The notes: generated from the sequence alone by a model not told the origin. A DNA stretch of 14,581 nucleotides from Chrysochromulina tobinii (GCA_001275005.1 JWZX01001206.1:1-14581), one strand, 5' to 3'. Shown: positions 1 to 8,034, counted from the first letter of the stretch. Translations and numbers: made by a program.

Positions 1-688
1 CGCGCTCGCGCTCCATCTGCTCCTTGGCGAGCTGGCGCGCTCTGAACTCTTCGGCGGTCATACTAAGGATTCGCTTTCCCTGCCGTGCGGCCGACACGAC
101 AGCCTCCATCTCAGACATCGTGACGGAGCCGTTACCGTCCTTGTCCACTGCGGCAAACAGCCGACGCACTTCTTCATCAGACGCGCCAGCGGCCAATCCG
201 AGGCGGCGAATGACCGTGACGAACTCCCTGATATCGACGGAGCCGTTGCCGTCCTCGTCGAGGGTGTTGAAGATCTCGAGGATGCGTGCATGGTGCTTCT
301 TCATGATTTGGACGAGCTGCATCGGCAAATCACCAATGAAGCGCGCCATGCCGTCTTCTTCATAGCTCGCCGCGCGCATGTCCTCTTCCTCGATAACGAG
401 ACCGCCGCGGCCGCTCGCTCTTTGAGTCTGAAAAAGTGATGCAAGCGAGCCGCCCGCCTCAACTTGCGCTTTGATTGCAGCCAGGAGCTCATCATAGCTT
501 ATGTCGCCCGTGTTTTCTGGATCGCACTGCTCCCGCAGTGCGTTCAAATCCGCAGGCTGCATCTCGATGCCGAGCCCGGACACTGCAGCTGAGAGGTCAT
601 CAGAGGAGATGAAGCCAACGCCGTCAGCATCTAATTTGGAGAAGATTGGCTTAAGCAGCTTGCGCAGCTCGACTTCGACTTCATCCAT
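1..688 (-). CDS. Four-EF-hand calcium-binding protein, C-terminus cut by window edge
   Basis: Calmodulin/centrin-like calcium sensor. Reading leftwards from the ATG at 688-686, the frame is open for 229 codons and leaves the window without a stop, so the 3' end is missing. Four 12-residue EF loops are visible. Loop 1 (residues 20-31) is degenerate, with Val at position 5 and Asp at position 12. Loop 2 (56-67) is acceptable (D, E, T, D, S, E at coordinating positions). Loop 3 (144-155) and loop 4 (182-193) are canonical, both starting D-x-D-G-N-G-S. The EF pairs are separated by about 75 residues, much longer than calmodulin's linker. After loop 4 a charged helix begins (TAEEFRARQLAKEQMERER), probably coiled coil. 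An in-frame stop lies upstream at 716-718, supporting the chosen start. The gene is divergent from the methyltransferase at 989. The family is clear but the target is unknown; it is not plain calmodulin, because of the linker and tail. Confidence 0.9.
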   Translation of the reverse strand, partial: MDEVEVELRKLLKPIFSKLDADGVGFISSDDLSAAVSGLGIEMQPADLNALREQCDPENTGDISYDELLAAIKAQVEAGGSLASLFQTQRASGRGGLVIEEEDMRAASYEEDGMARFIGDLPMQLVQIMKKHHARILEIFNTLDEDGNGSVDIREFVTVIRRLGLAAGASDEEVRRLFAAVDKDGNGSVTMSEMEAVVSAARQGKRILSMTAEEFRARQLAKEQMERER

Positions 689-988
689 TGTGGCAGGCAG
701 CAGCGCGAGCACGCGTTATGGCCCTCAGAGCAGTGCGGCCAGCTTGATTTCGGTTTGCCTCGCCTCTGCTCTGATTCTCGAGCCTGTGTTGCTCAGAGAC
801 GCACTGGGTGTGCTGGTCCTTGCCATTTTGTGCATTGCGGCGTTTCACGAGGAAGCCGAAACGGAGGACGCGGGAAGAGGCAAGTCAAATCATGTCCTGT
901 CAGATACACAGATCACGCCGACGAACGTCACCAGCAAACCGTAACCAAAGGGGGGGGCTGTCTCCTTGGGACTTACGAACTTTTTGTC
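689..988. promoter_or_regulatory. Divergent intergenic region, probable bidirectional promoter
   Basis: These 300 bases separate the start of the EF-hand gene (minus) from the start of the methyltransferase (plus), so both promoters and 5' leaders must lie here unless upstream exons exist. I see no clear TATA box. A run of eight G at 950-957 lies in the presumed methyltransferase leader. Open frames crossing this stretch in both directions lack plausible starts and look like chance. Confidence 0.45.
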
Positions 989-2425
989 ATGCTTGCGACA
1001 TTGCTGCTCTGCGGAGCGGCCGCACGGTACCCAGAAGCCGGTCGAATGGTACCTTTCGGCATGGCGGCGGCGCGGTCTCCGATCGTGAGGCCGCAGCCGT
1101 TTGCTCACGGCGCCATAATATCGCTCGCCATCGACGCTATGACTAGCACCGGAGATGGTGTTGGGCGGGTGGTGCTCCCAGATGACGGCGGCCTATGGGT
1201 GGTCATGGTGCCGTTCGTCATGCCTGGCGAGCGCGTTCGGGTCAAGGTAATACAAAACCACAAGCGGCACTCAAGCGCGCGGGTTGTCGAAATCCTTGAG
1301 CCGTCGCCAGACCGCCAGCAGCCTGCGTGTTTGCTCTTTGGCCTGTGTGGAGGCTGCACGTATCAGCACGCGCGTTACGCCACCCAGTTATCATGGAAAG
1401 CGGCGCAAGTTGCGAACATTCTGGAACGCATCGGGCGTCTCGAGCCTGCCTTCATCGAGACCGTGGTCCAGCCGACAATCGGATCTCCCAAGCAGCTGGC
1501 GTACCGCTCGAAGCTCACACCGCACGTGCATGGCGGCGCGATGGGATTCGTGGCGTCGGAAGATCCAGCGATGCTGGTGGACGTGCCACGCTGTGAACTA
1601 GCCACGGAGCCCATCAACGATGCGCTCGTGGAAGAACGCGGCCATTACTTATCGTCGGGCAACGTGCCCTCGCTGGCCGACACACTGCTGCTCCGTCACA
1701 CTGATCGCGATGGCGTGGTGACTGACCCGAGCACGCCAATCACGGAGCAAGTCAACGGCCTGAAGCTCACGTTTTCGGCAGGTGATTTCTTCCAGAATAA
1801 TCTCTTCCTACTGCCAGCACTGGTGGATTATGTCCTCGAACAGGCGCTCGGTGCAGCGCTCGGCGAATCGGGTGGTACAGATGGCTCGCCCACGCCCTCT
1901 CCCATCGAGAACTTGATCGACGCATACTGCGGTTCTGGTCTCTTTGCGCTCTCGGCCGCGGCGTCCCCGCGCCACTCGGTCCGATCGGTCGTTGGCGTGG
2001 AGGTGATGGAGAGTGCCGTCGAGGCGGCGCGAAAGAACGCTGAGGCTAACGGGCTGACCAACGTGCGCTTTCTCGCAGCGTCTGCGGAGCGCATCTTCGA
2101 AGAGCTTCTTTTCGATGGGAGAGACGCGGCGTTGATCATCGACCCGCCGCGCAAGGGCTGCGGCACCGCCTTCCTCTCGCAGCTCGTCCGTTTTGCGCCT
2201 CGCCGACTCGTGTACGTCTCTTGCTCGCCGGACACGATGGCTCGAGACCTCATCGAGCTCCTTGGAGCCGGGTACTCGCTGAGACGATGCCAACCGTTTG
2301 ACATGTTCCCTCAAACGCGACACATTGAATGTGTTGCGACGCTCGAGTGGCCGGAGTCTGGGTCGCCACCCGAGCGTCCCAGAACCCGTCGTATTGAGTC
2401 TTTGAATGTCCCAAATGTCCGATGA
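989..2425 (+). CDS. TrmA/RlmD-type RNA (uracil-5-)-methyltransferase with TRAM domain and Fe-S cysteines
   Basis: SAM-dependent enzyme predicted to make 5-methyluridine in tRNA or rRNA; 478 residues from the ATG at 989. A TRAM RNA-binding domain covers about 45-110. Next comes a C-x5-C-x2-C motif (C114, C120, C123) followed by Q-H, with a fourth Cys at C202, matching the [4Fe-4S] ligands known from E. coli RlmD. The methyltransferase half has the conserved FFQ-N (Q269), motif I D-A-Y-C-G-S-G (from D311), D-P-P-R-K-G (from D385), the catalytic Cys in Y-V-S-C-S-P (C412) and the C-terminal F-P-Q-T-R-H-I-E with the base Glu (E447). All key residues are present, so the gene looks functional. The frame is open upstream but has no ATG before 989; alternative starts are 1046 and 1061. 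The roughly 45 residues before TRAM are Ala/Arg-rich with few acids, possibly an organelle-targeting peptide (inference). tRNA versus rRNA specificity cannot be read here. Confidence 0.93.
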   Translation: MLATLLLCGAAARYPEAGRMVPFGMAAARSPIVRPQPFAHGAIISLAIDAMTSTGDGVGRVVLPDDGGLWVVMVPFVMPGERVRVKVIQNHKRHSSARVVEILEPSPDRQQPACLLFGLCGGCTYQHARYATQLSWKAAQVANILERIGRLEPAFIETVVQPTIGSPKQLAYRSKLTPHVHGGAMGFVASEDPAMLVDVPRCELATEPINDALVEERGHYLSSGNVPSLADTLLLRHTDRDGVVTDPSTPITEQVNGLKLTFSAGDFFQNNLFLLPALVDYVLEQALGAALGESGGTDGSPTPSPIENLIDAYCGSGLFALSAAASPRHSVRSVVGVEVMESAVEAARKNAEANGLTNVRFLAASAERIFEELLFDGRDAALIIDPPRKGCGTAFLSQLVRFAPRRLVYVSCSPDTMARDLIELLGAGYSLRRCQPFDMFPQTRHIECVATLEWPESGSPPERPRTRRIESLNVPNVR

Positions 2426-2974
2426 AATCGAATAGATGGTACCCGCACGTCGGCGCCGCGCCCGCGGGTGCACCTCGGCGGCGAATGAGCCACTTTATTT
2501 CCCTTTCTCTTTCAGTGTGAGCCTGGTTTCTCACCGACAACGCCGTCACTCACACTCACACCTTGTAATCCTCTCTTACAAGAAATGAGCTGACCTTTAA
2601 TTGTGAATTTGTTATAGTAGGTCCAGGGGTCCCCGAGCTAGAGCTAGTGGTAACCGCACTTGGTGGTCCGAATTTCAACCTTGTCTGGGTGTCGAGTTAT
2701 AAACATTGGCTGTGAAAAGTCCGTGTCTGTGAGCGCGGCACGCGTTGCATGTCGCGAGCATGAGAATGAAGCGGCTGTGACGTGTGCGAGGTGTTGCCCT
2801 TCACGCTTTTGAGATTGGTTTGTGCGTGTTGGTGTGTTGTGAATGAAAAGGCTGTTTCTCAGCTCTCTGCCTGCATGTGTCTCAGTTGAGGCCTGGCCTG
2901 TATTGTATTGTTTTGTCTTCACGGCTGTGCTGCTTTCGTGTTGTGTGTATTAACATGAATGAAAAGTCGCGAAC
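2426..2974. other. Intergenic region with one arm of an inverted repeat
   Basis: This holds the methyltransferase 3' flank, with a T-rich stretch near 2495-2515, then the left arm of the inverted repeat at 2621-2717. A G/T-rich stretch (about 2810-2955) follows and may be the leader of the small gene at 2975. A 92-codon minus-strand frame crosses the repeat arm and does not look like protein. Confidence 0.5.
2621..2717 (-). repeat. Left arm of a diverged inverted repeat (partner 6143-6265)
   Basis: Its reverse complement matches 6143-6265 in three collinear blocks. The first is 31 bases with one mismatch (2687-2717 against 6143-6173, including TATAAACATTGGCTG). The second is 8 bases (2652-2659 against 6207-6214). 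The third is 15 bases without mismatch (2624-2638 against 6239-6253, containing CTCGGGGACCCCTG). The sequence between blocks differs in length and content. The two arms bound a 3.6 kb segment. They could be terminal repeats of an old mobile element, a dispersed short element, or a duplicated regulatory piece. Confidence 0.8.
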
Positions 2975-3332
2975 ATGGCCGAATGCGCAATGTCGCGTCG
3001 AGCACAAGATATCGAGGCAGACGATGCACCCGCCCAGCCCATCCAATACGGCGATCTGCGCATGTCGACGGAGCGTGACGGAGGCCAGACGTGCCTCTTT
3101 TGGGTGCGCGGCCACCAAGTCTTCACGGGCTGGCTGCCTTTGTACCAGCTACACGCCTCACCACCTTCGCTGTGCTACCCTTGCCCAGGTCGTGCCCGAC
3201 GTATCTCCGGGCTTCAACGTGCCACAGTTCTACGCCCAGTTTGTGGAGCAGCGCAAGGCTGAGGTCAGCGAACGCGTCGCCCTTGTACAATCGGCTCGTG
3301 GCAAGTCACCAAAGACAGCAGTGCCGCGCTAA
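2975..3332 (+). CDS. Small hypothetical gene, apparently split between two frames (intron or frameshift)
   Basis: Not recognised. The ATG at 2975 (context GAACATGGC) opens a frame with coding-like GC-rich third positions through about 3135, encoding a hydrophilic start and then FWVRGHQVFTGWL. From about 3180 a different frame looks coding: VVPDVSPGFNVPQFYAQF, then a charged helical stretch, ending at the TAA 3330-3332. Joining the two needs either a short intron or a frameshift. A GT-AG intron at 3104-3188 (85 bases, acceptor CCCAG) or 3119-3188 (70 bases) keeps phase and yields about 90 or 95 residues. Without splicing, the first frame stops at 3262 as a 95-residue protein. A decayed gene is equally possible. 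It lies inside the segment bounded by inverted repeats, so it may travel with it. The gene itself is uncertain. Confidence 0.35.
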
Positions 3333-4187
3333 GAGACGCAGCGTCACAGAAAAGGTATGGTCATCATTTGTTCGAGTTCGCGTTACAACTTATGCATCGC
3401 ATGGCCAATTTAAAGAAGTGTGCTATGTGCAACTCTTCCACCAGTCTTTCACTTCGCGACGCTCGTCACTAAGGCTCCACACAGGGGTTAACACATAGGC
3501 CGATACGATAGGCGGCTCCTCGCTCCAATTCGGCCACGCTAGGGCACACCACTTTCCACCACTTCACACCAGCGACCACGGCTTAGGGCTTACGCGCTTA
3601 CCACGCGGCACGACTCGCAGAACTCTCTTGAACTTCTCTGTACGCTACCGCGCTCTCTCCGTCGATACCTTGCGTCGATACACGATAGCTCGATACCGCT
3701 TTCATGCACACCCTATTTGTTCCTATTTGCCGACTGAGTCGCTTAATACATGTTACGATGTTACGACATGACCACAGCGACTTGAACTTGAACTTGAGCA
3801 GCGACCAGGTCGTTGTCGTACGACTGCATCATCTTCATTCTCACATTCTGACGTAGCTCGTAGGGAGGAACCCCCACGTCCTGACCGAACTAAAAAGATC
3901 AGGAAAAGGTTGAAAAACATGGATTGCTAATGAAGATTGGACTCGCGGCACCTGCAACTGGTGTGGTCACACAGTTGTTCACACTGACATTCGAGATACA
4001 TATCACGAGTTCAGAGACGAAACCTAATTCAGGATCCTAATTTGTCAACACGCAATCAACGCGTCTACGGCCTTGAGCGCGGCGGAAGAACAAGATCACC
4101 GTCTTGATTATCTGAGTGGTGCCTGGTTCGAGGCCGGCGCTGCTGGCGGACGGGCCGCAGCAGGGGTTGACACTGCTGGAGAGTCTC
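3333..4187. other. Long non-coding stretch with lower GC content
   Basis: This 855-base gap lies before the ATG at 4188. It is visibly richer in A/T than the flanking genes. Repeated words such as CGATAC (about 3500-3700), a doubled ATGTTACG near 3750-3770, and the (TTGAAC)n tract at 3780-3797 are present. I found no tRNA-like cloverleaf and no convincing coding frame on either strand. It presumably contains the promoter and leader of the gene at 4188. An in-frame stop at 4113-4115 closes that frame upstream, so any added N-terminus would need an upstream exon. Confidence 0.5.
3780..3797. repeat. (TTGAAC) hexanucleotide tract
   Basis: About three copies of ACTTGA/TTGAAC in a row. The same hexamer recurs at 6021-6050, where it forms a palindrome. 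Both tracts lie inside the 2621-6265 segment. Confidence 0.7.
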
Positions 4188-5819
4188 ATGGATCCGCCCG
4201 GCGATGGCGCACCCGTACTCACCGGGTTTGCGGGCATGGAGATGATCAACGAAATGTTCCAGCGCCAGGCTCGACGAGTGGAGGCACAGCTGCAGCAGCA
4301 GGCCAACGATCGCCGAAGAATCGACGTGTCGAATGCGCAGTTGCTCGTGATGCAGTCGCAGCTGATATGGCACGCAAAGCACTACCAGGACCGCTCGGAT
4401 CAGGTGGCCCAATCAGCGGAGACCATCGTGCAGATGCACAACTACATAGAGCAGATGGCAGCCGAGCAGGCACGATCGGTCAGCGTGGCGCAGCAGCTGT
4501 CGGCCGATGTGGCGTCGATGCGCGAACAGCTCGAACCACATAAGCTCAAGGCCGTCCACCGCGACTTGTCGGAGATCGCAAAAGGCACGACGCACCTGGC
4601 CTCTCTGCCCTACGTCGGTGAGCTATTCACGGGCGGGGTCACGGGCGGGGCCTCGTCGTCTTTCGCGCACCTCTCGTCCTTATCTTCGCTGTCGGATGAC
4701 CACCGGATGCGTGAGCTGATTGAGAGCAAGAAGTCGCGCAAGTCGGCAATCGGCTCGTCTGCCTCGCAGCGCAGCCCCGCCTACACGCACTTGCGCTCGT
4801 CCACGGACCACTACAGTCACGACAGCAGCTGCTCCGACTCGGCCGACGCCTCCGCAGCGTCCACTGTCCTTTCCATCGCCAAGCGACACCCGAGCTCCTC
4901 TCATGCCGCAGGCGCATCGCACGCCTCCTCGCATGCCTCCTCAGGCACCCGAGGCACGGCAGTGGAGGACTCTCACGAGAACTCTCACGAGCCGCCACCC
5001 CTCACGACGGAGCGACTGAGTTGCCTCGATGCTGCAAGAAACACCGCGACACCCATCGCCGAGATCGCGCCGAGCGCTGCTTTCGCCACCACCGCAGCCG
5101 CCTCGTCCAGTTTCGTTGCCCTCAGCAGCGCCGTAGGCGGCGGCGGGCCGCCCAGCTTTCTTCACCCACTGCATGGTCTGCTACCGTCACATGGTCACGA
5201 TCCCGCCTCCCCTGCCTTGCGTGGGGCCGTACCGATGCCTTCCGTGCCGTTGGCCACAGCGCCACTGGCCTCCGGCATGGTCGCGGGCGCCTCTGCGAAG
5301 GTCATGCAAGGCGTGCTCCCCTACCCGGGACAGTGCCTTCTTGAATTTCAGCAAGGCGTAGTCACCGACGAAGCCCTTGAGCCCTTCGTGCCGGACTCGC
5401 TCGCGTCGTGGAAGCCGCCGCCTCTGCCGCCCCTGCCGTCACAATCGTCGCAGCAGCCCTGGCGACCGGCGCTCGCGGCGTTCGCGCCCGTGCCGCACGC
5501 GCTGACGACACTGCCCCCACCGACGGCGGCCCCAATAGCGTCGCCGAGCAGCCAGCCGCCCAGCTACCTCTCGCACCCGACTGGGCTTCACCGCGCTCCG
5601 ACGCTGAGTGAGCCTCCTGCCAAGCGCTCCGCCACCTCGGTCGAAAGTCTCCCTCCTGGCGCAGTGCTGCCCGGTGAACTGGCGCCAAGCAGCCGCGACC
5701 GTTCGCCGCATGCAGGATGGCCCCGCACCGAATACGTCGCTAGCGCCGCCGTCGAGCGCGGCAGCGAAGGCGGCGGGAATGCGGCCGACTATATGCACAG
5801 CAAGGGAGCCATCGAGTAA
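4188..5819 (+). CDS. Hypothetical protein: helical N-terminus and long Ser/Ala/Pro/His-rich tail
   Basis: Not recognised. The protein has 543 residues from the first ATG (4188); the in-frame TGA at 4113-4115 rules out an unspliced longer form. Residues about 18-135 are rich in Gln, Glu, Arg and Ala with few helix breakers (from NEMFQRQARRVEAQLQQQ onward) and probably form a coiled coil or long helix. Residues about 150-200 are Gly/Ser-rich and include a basic patch (KKSRKS) that could be a nuclear localisation signal. From about 200 to the end the sequence is low-complexity Ser, Ala, Pro and His, so probably disordered. No catalytic motif, signal peptide or membrane segment is seen. The high, consistent GC at third positions and 543 codons without a stop favour a real gene. 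It could be a scaffold or regulatory protein; that is inference. It sits between the two inverted repeat arms. Confidence 0.65.
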   Translation: MDPPGDGAPVLTGFAGMEMINEMFQRQARRVEAQLQQQANDRRRIDVSNAQLLVMQSQLIWHAKHYQDRSDQVAQSAETIVQMHNYIEQMAAEQARSVSVAQQLSADVASMREQLEPHKLKAVHRDLSEIAKGTTHLASLPYVGELFTGGVTGGASSSFAHLSSLSSLSDDHRMRELIESKKSRKSAIGSSASQRSPAYTHLRSSTDHYSHDSSCSDSADASAASTVLSIAKRHPSSSHAAGASHASSHASSGTRGTAVEDSHENSHEPPPLTTERLSCLDAARNTATPIAEIAPSAAFATTAAASSSFVALSSAVGGGGPPSFLHPLHGLLPSHGHDPASPALRGAVPMPSVPLATAPLASGMVAGASAKVMQGVLPYPGQCLLEFQQGVVTDEALEPFVPDSLASWKPPPLPPLPSQSSQQPWRPALAAFAPVPHALTTLPPPTAAPIASPSSQPPSYLSHPTGLHRAPTLSEPPAKRSATSVESLPPGAVLPGELAPSSRDRSPHAGWPRTEYVASAAVERGSEGGGNAADYMHSKGAIE

Positions 5820-6020
5820 GGTGGAGACGGGATGGTGCGGGCAGCAGCGACATTGACTTATGTCACTGCAAGCGCACCATTGTGCCGCGCCGCGGATACA
5901 GAGGCTGCGGTCGTTGGACGTCTGCGGGTAGTTTGCGGTGTGCCGTCGTGCCGATCGATACGGCCGTCGCTCTTGGCTCTTGGCTGTAACTTGGATCTTG
6001 GTTTGTGGGTGTAAAGGATG

Positions 6021-6047
6021 TCAAGTTCAAGTTGAACTTGAACTTGA
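6021..6047. repeat. 27-base palindrome built from TTGAAC units
   Basis: A 13-base arm (TCAAGTTCAAGTT), one central G at 6034, and an exactly complementary 13-base arm (AACTTGAACTTGA). It can form a nearly loopless hairpin or cruciform, or serve as a symmetric protein-binding site. It lies about 200 bases past the stop of the gene at 4188. Confidence 0.8.
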
Positions 6048-6142
6048 ACTACGAAAGGATGAAGCGCGGTCGACAAGTATATTTACTCCTGTATAGTATT
6101 CAAACTTTGTCTTTGCTCAACATATCTTGCTTTCGGGCAGCC

Positions 6143-6265
6143 TTTCACAGCCAATGTTTATAACTTGACACCCAAAACACCGAACCGGCGTACATACGTG
6201 TCTCGTGTGCGGTTCTACAACTGCGAACTCCGGAACTGGCTCGGGGACCCCTGCTTCCCCTGGAC
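6143..6265 (+). repeat. Right arm of a diverged inverted repeat (partner 2621-2717)
   Basis: Matches the reverse complement of 2621-2717 in the same block order: 6143-6173 (30 of 31 bases), 6207-6214 and 6239-6253. This arm is longer by short insertions, such as an extra CTTCCCCTG between the last matched block and GGAC. No clear target-site duplication flanks the outer ends. It lies 150-275 bases upstream of the ATG at 6418, so it could also act as a promoter element there. Confidence 0.8.
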
Positions 6266-6417
6266 CCCTTATCACAGCCATACTCGATCAGCCGCCGGGC
6301 CGGGCCGCTTTACGCTTAGCCCCGCCCGGTCGCCTTAAGCGCGTCCTTGATAAGGCGCATCTTCATATCGGTGTCTTTCACACACGCTATTCATAACCGC
6401 TTACGGTTGACGCGGCT

Positions 6418-7668
6418 ATGGCAGTCAACAGCCTTGGCGAGCTGCCAGTTCTCTCTCAAATTTCGGCCGCCGCCCCCTATCTGACCGCCGCGCTGCATAT
6501 TCTGCGCACGCTGGAGCGCGAGATCCGAGCCATTGCCAGCACGCCAGGCTCCAAGGAGGCAATCGCAGCCGAGGCACTCCGCACGCGAAGCACAGAGCTT
6601 GCAGCCCAAATTGCTCGCCTCGAAATTGAGGCGCGCACGGCAAGACTCGAACAGCAGCTTGCAGTGCCCGTGCGAACGGTGCAGCGTCAGGGCGGATCCA
6701 CCGCCACCCAGCCCGATGATGGCAGCGCATCTTCGGTGGGCGCCGTCGTCGCAACGCTCCGTGCCAAGGTCGCGCAGGCGGAGAAGGACGCGAAGGCTTA
6801 CAAGGCGCGTATTCGGAGTGTCGAGACCCTCGAGCGTTCCAAGGCAGATCTTTCCGACAAGGTGGAGGCTCTCGAGACGCGTCTGCTCGCGAGCGAGGGT
6901 GCAGCTGCTGCACACGAAGCCACGCTCGAGGAGATGAGGCGTCGGGCGGTCGTGGCCGAGGCGAAAGCCGAGGCGCTCAAGAAGGAGCTCAAGCGCGACA
7001 TTCGAGACGTGGCGCAAGAGCGCCACTCGCAGGCTGAGATTCTGCGGCGCGTCTCGGAACTCGAGGGTGAGCTGCAGAGGGCGCTGCTTGGGCGCGCGAC
7101 CATGGAGAGGCGCGCGGAGGTGTGCGAGGCCGAGCTTGTCGAGTCGCTCGCCAAGCTGTACACGCTCGAGCGAGAGAAGCAGGGTGGCGCGGCGGGCGGC
7201 GCGGCTCGGGTCGGCACCTCGGCCGTCCCTCTGACCGAGGAGAATTTACGGCTGGTCGACGCGTGTCTGGAGGAGGCAACCCGCGCAGTGACTGAGAGCG
7301 CTGTCGCGCCCTCGAAGCGCGGCGAAGCGCCGTGGCGAGCCAAGGCTTGGCTCGACACGCTCGCACTCGGCGGGCTGATGGCGGACGTGCTTCTGCGCCA
7401 GCTTCGCATGCGGCTGGACGCGACGGAGCCACTCGAGCGCGCCTTCCTCGTATCGGTCAAGCAGCGTGGCGGCCGTCGGCTCTTGCGCTCGCTGCTCCTC
7501 GAGGCGGACGTGGTCGAGCAGCTGAGCGAACGGTTGTGGATGGCGCTCCAGGCCTTGCCCGATGCAAACGACGGTGGTGGTGGTGGTGTCGCGCCGTTTG
7601 CGCCCCAAACCCTCCAGTATCAGGGTTTCGAGCAGCAGCACATGAGGCAGCCCCAGCAGCGTTTCTAA
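6418..7668 (+). CDS. Coiled-coil protein with C-terminal helical domain, function unknown
   Basis: 416 residues from ATG (6418) to TAA (7666). Residues 11-30 are a hydrophobic helix without a clear signal peptide. Residues 30-82 and about 107-255 carry heptad-like patterns rich in Ala, Glu, Arg and Leu, typical of coiled coil, with a short polar linker (about 88-106) between. After a Gly/Ala break (256-265) comes a compact, Leu-rich all-helical region (about 272-380) including WRAKAWLDTLALGGLMADVL and a final helix with ERLWMALQAL. A Gly run (386-390) and a Gln-rich tail ending in QPQQRF close the protein. From memory, leucine-rich helical modules ending in a similar L-x-x-x-L-W pattern occur in other protist proteins; I could not check this. 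A structural or cytoskeletal role is plausible, not shown. It converges with the phosphatase gene at 8035. Confidence 0.75.
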   Translation: MAVNSLGELPVLSQISAAAPYLTAALHILRTLEREIRAIASTPGSKEAIAAEALRTRSTELAAQIARLEIEARTARLEQQLAVPVRTVQRQGGSTATQPDDGSASSVGAVVATLRAKVAQAEKDAKAYKARIRSVETLERSKADLSDKVEALETRLLASEGAAAAHEATLEEMRRRAVVAEAKAEALKKELKRDIRDVAQERHSQAEILRRVSELEGELQRALLGRATMERRAEVCEAELVESLAKLYTLEREKQGGAAGGAARVGTSAVPLTEENLRLVDACLEEATRAVTESAVAPSKRGEAPWRAKAWLDTLALGGLMADVLLRQLRMRLDATEPLERAFLVSVKQRGGRRLLRSLLLEADVVEQLSERLWMALQALPDANDGGGGGVAPFAPQTLQYQGFEQQHMRQPQQRF

Positions 7669-8034
7669 GGCCCACTCGGTGTCGTGCAACCATGGTGGCG
7701 ACCGGGTTAGCAGCGACGTGGTACTACTCGAGGATCTCTACCGCACCGCACGCACAAGACCGTTGCAAGCCGGTCGACCTTTAAATGTTGTAAAAAGTCT
7801 TCACATCTGCAAAGACGACCAAACTTCGCTTTGAGAGGACCACACACGAAAGTATAAGTAAGATTATCCGCGGGAGCTTCCGGAGCTACGACTCGAGCCG
7901 TGCGACGACGCACCCGGCCGGCGCGATAATTCACAATATTTACATCCGAGGTCACAGGTCCAGGTCTGGGCTCTGGCGAATCGAACGGCGAGCCGATCCG
8001 AGAACCCGGAACGTGACGCGTCGCCATCGCCCTC
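7669..8034. other. Convergent intergenic region (3' flanks)
   Basis: These 366 bases separate the stop codons of the coiled-coil gene (plus) and the phosphatase (minus). An A/T-richer core lies near 7780-7865 (TTTAAATGTTGTAAAAAG), a reasonable place for 3' end formation of either transcript. No canonical AATAAA was seen. No gene is supported. Confidence 0.5.

Larger units (their letters stand above)
5820..6417. other. Intergenic region with palindrome and right inverted-repeat arm
   Basis: This holds the 3' flank of the gene at 4188, a 27-base palindrome (6021-6047), an A/T-richer stretch (about 6075-6135), the right arm of the inverted repeat (6143-6265), and then the leader of the gene at 6418. 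A short hairpin AACCG-CTTA-CGGTT (6395-6408) lies ten bases before that ATG. Short open frames here look like chance. Confidence 0.5.

Noticed and set aside
1808-2473. Minus-strand open frame of 221 codons
   Set aside because: Lies antisense to the methyltransferase half whose SAM motifs are unambiguous; Arg-rich composition typical of an antisense frame in GC-rich coding DNA.
2644-2922. 92-codon minus-strand frame
   Set aside because: Overlaps the inverted repeat arm; composition is not protein-like and the right arm does not preserve the frame.
3091-3498. 135-codon plus-strand frame overlapping the small gene
   Set aside because: Third frame across the split gene; Ser/Arg-rich shadow.
4111-4140. 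GGTTCGAGGCC resembling a tRNA B box
   Set aside because: No matching A box or foldable cloverleaf around it.
6391-7460. Minus-strand open frames of 211 and 220 codons
   Set aside because: Antisense shadows of the 416-residue coiled-coil gene; Ser/Arg-rich with no motifs.
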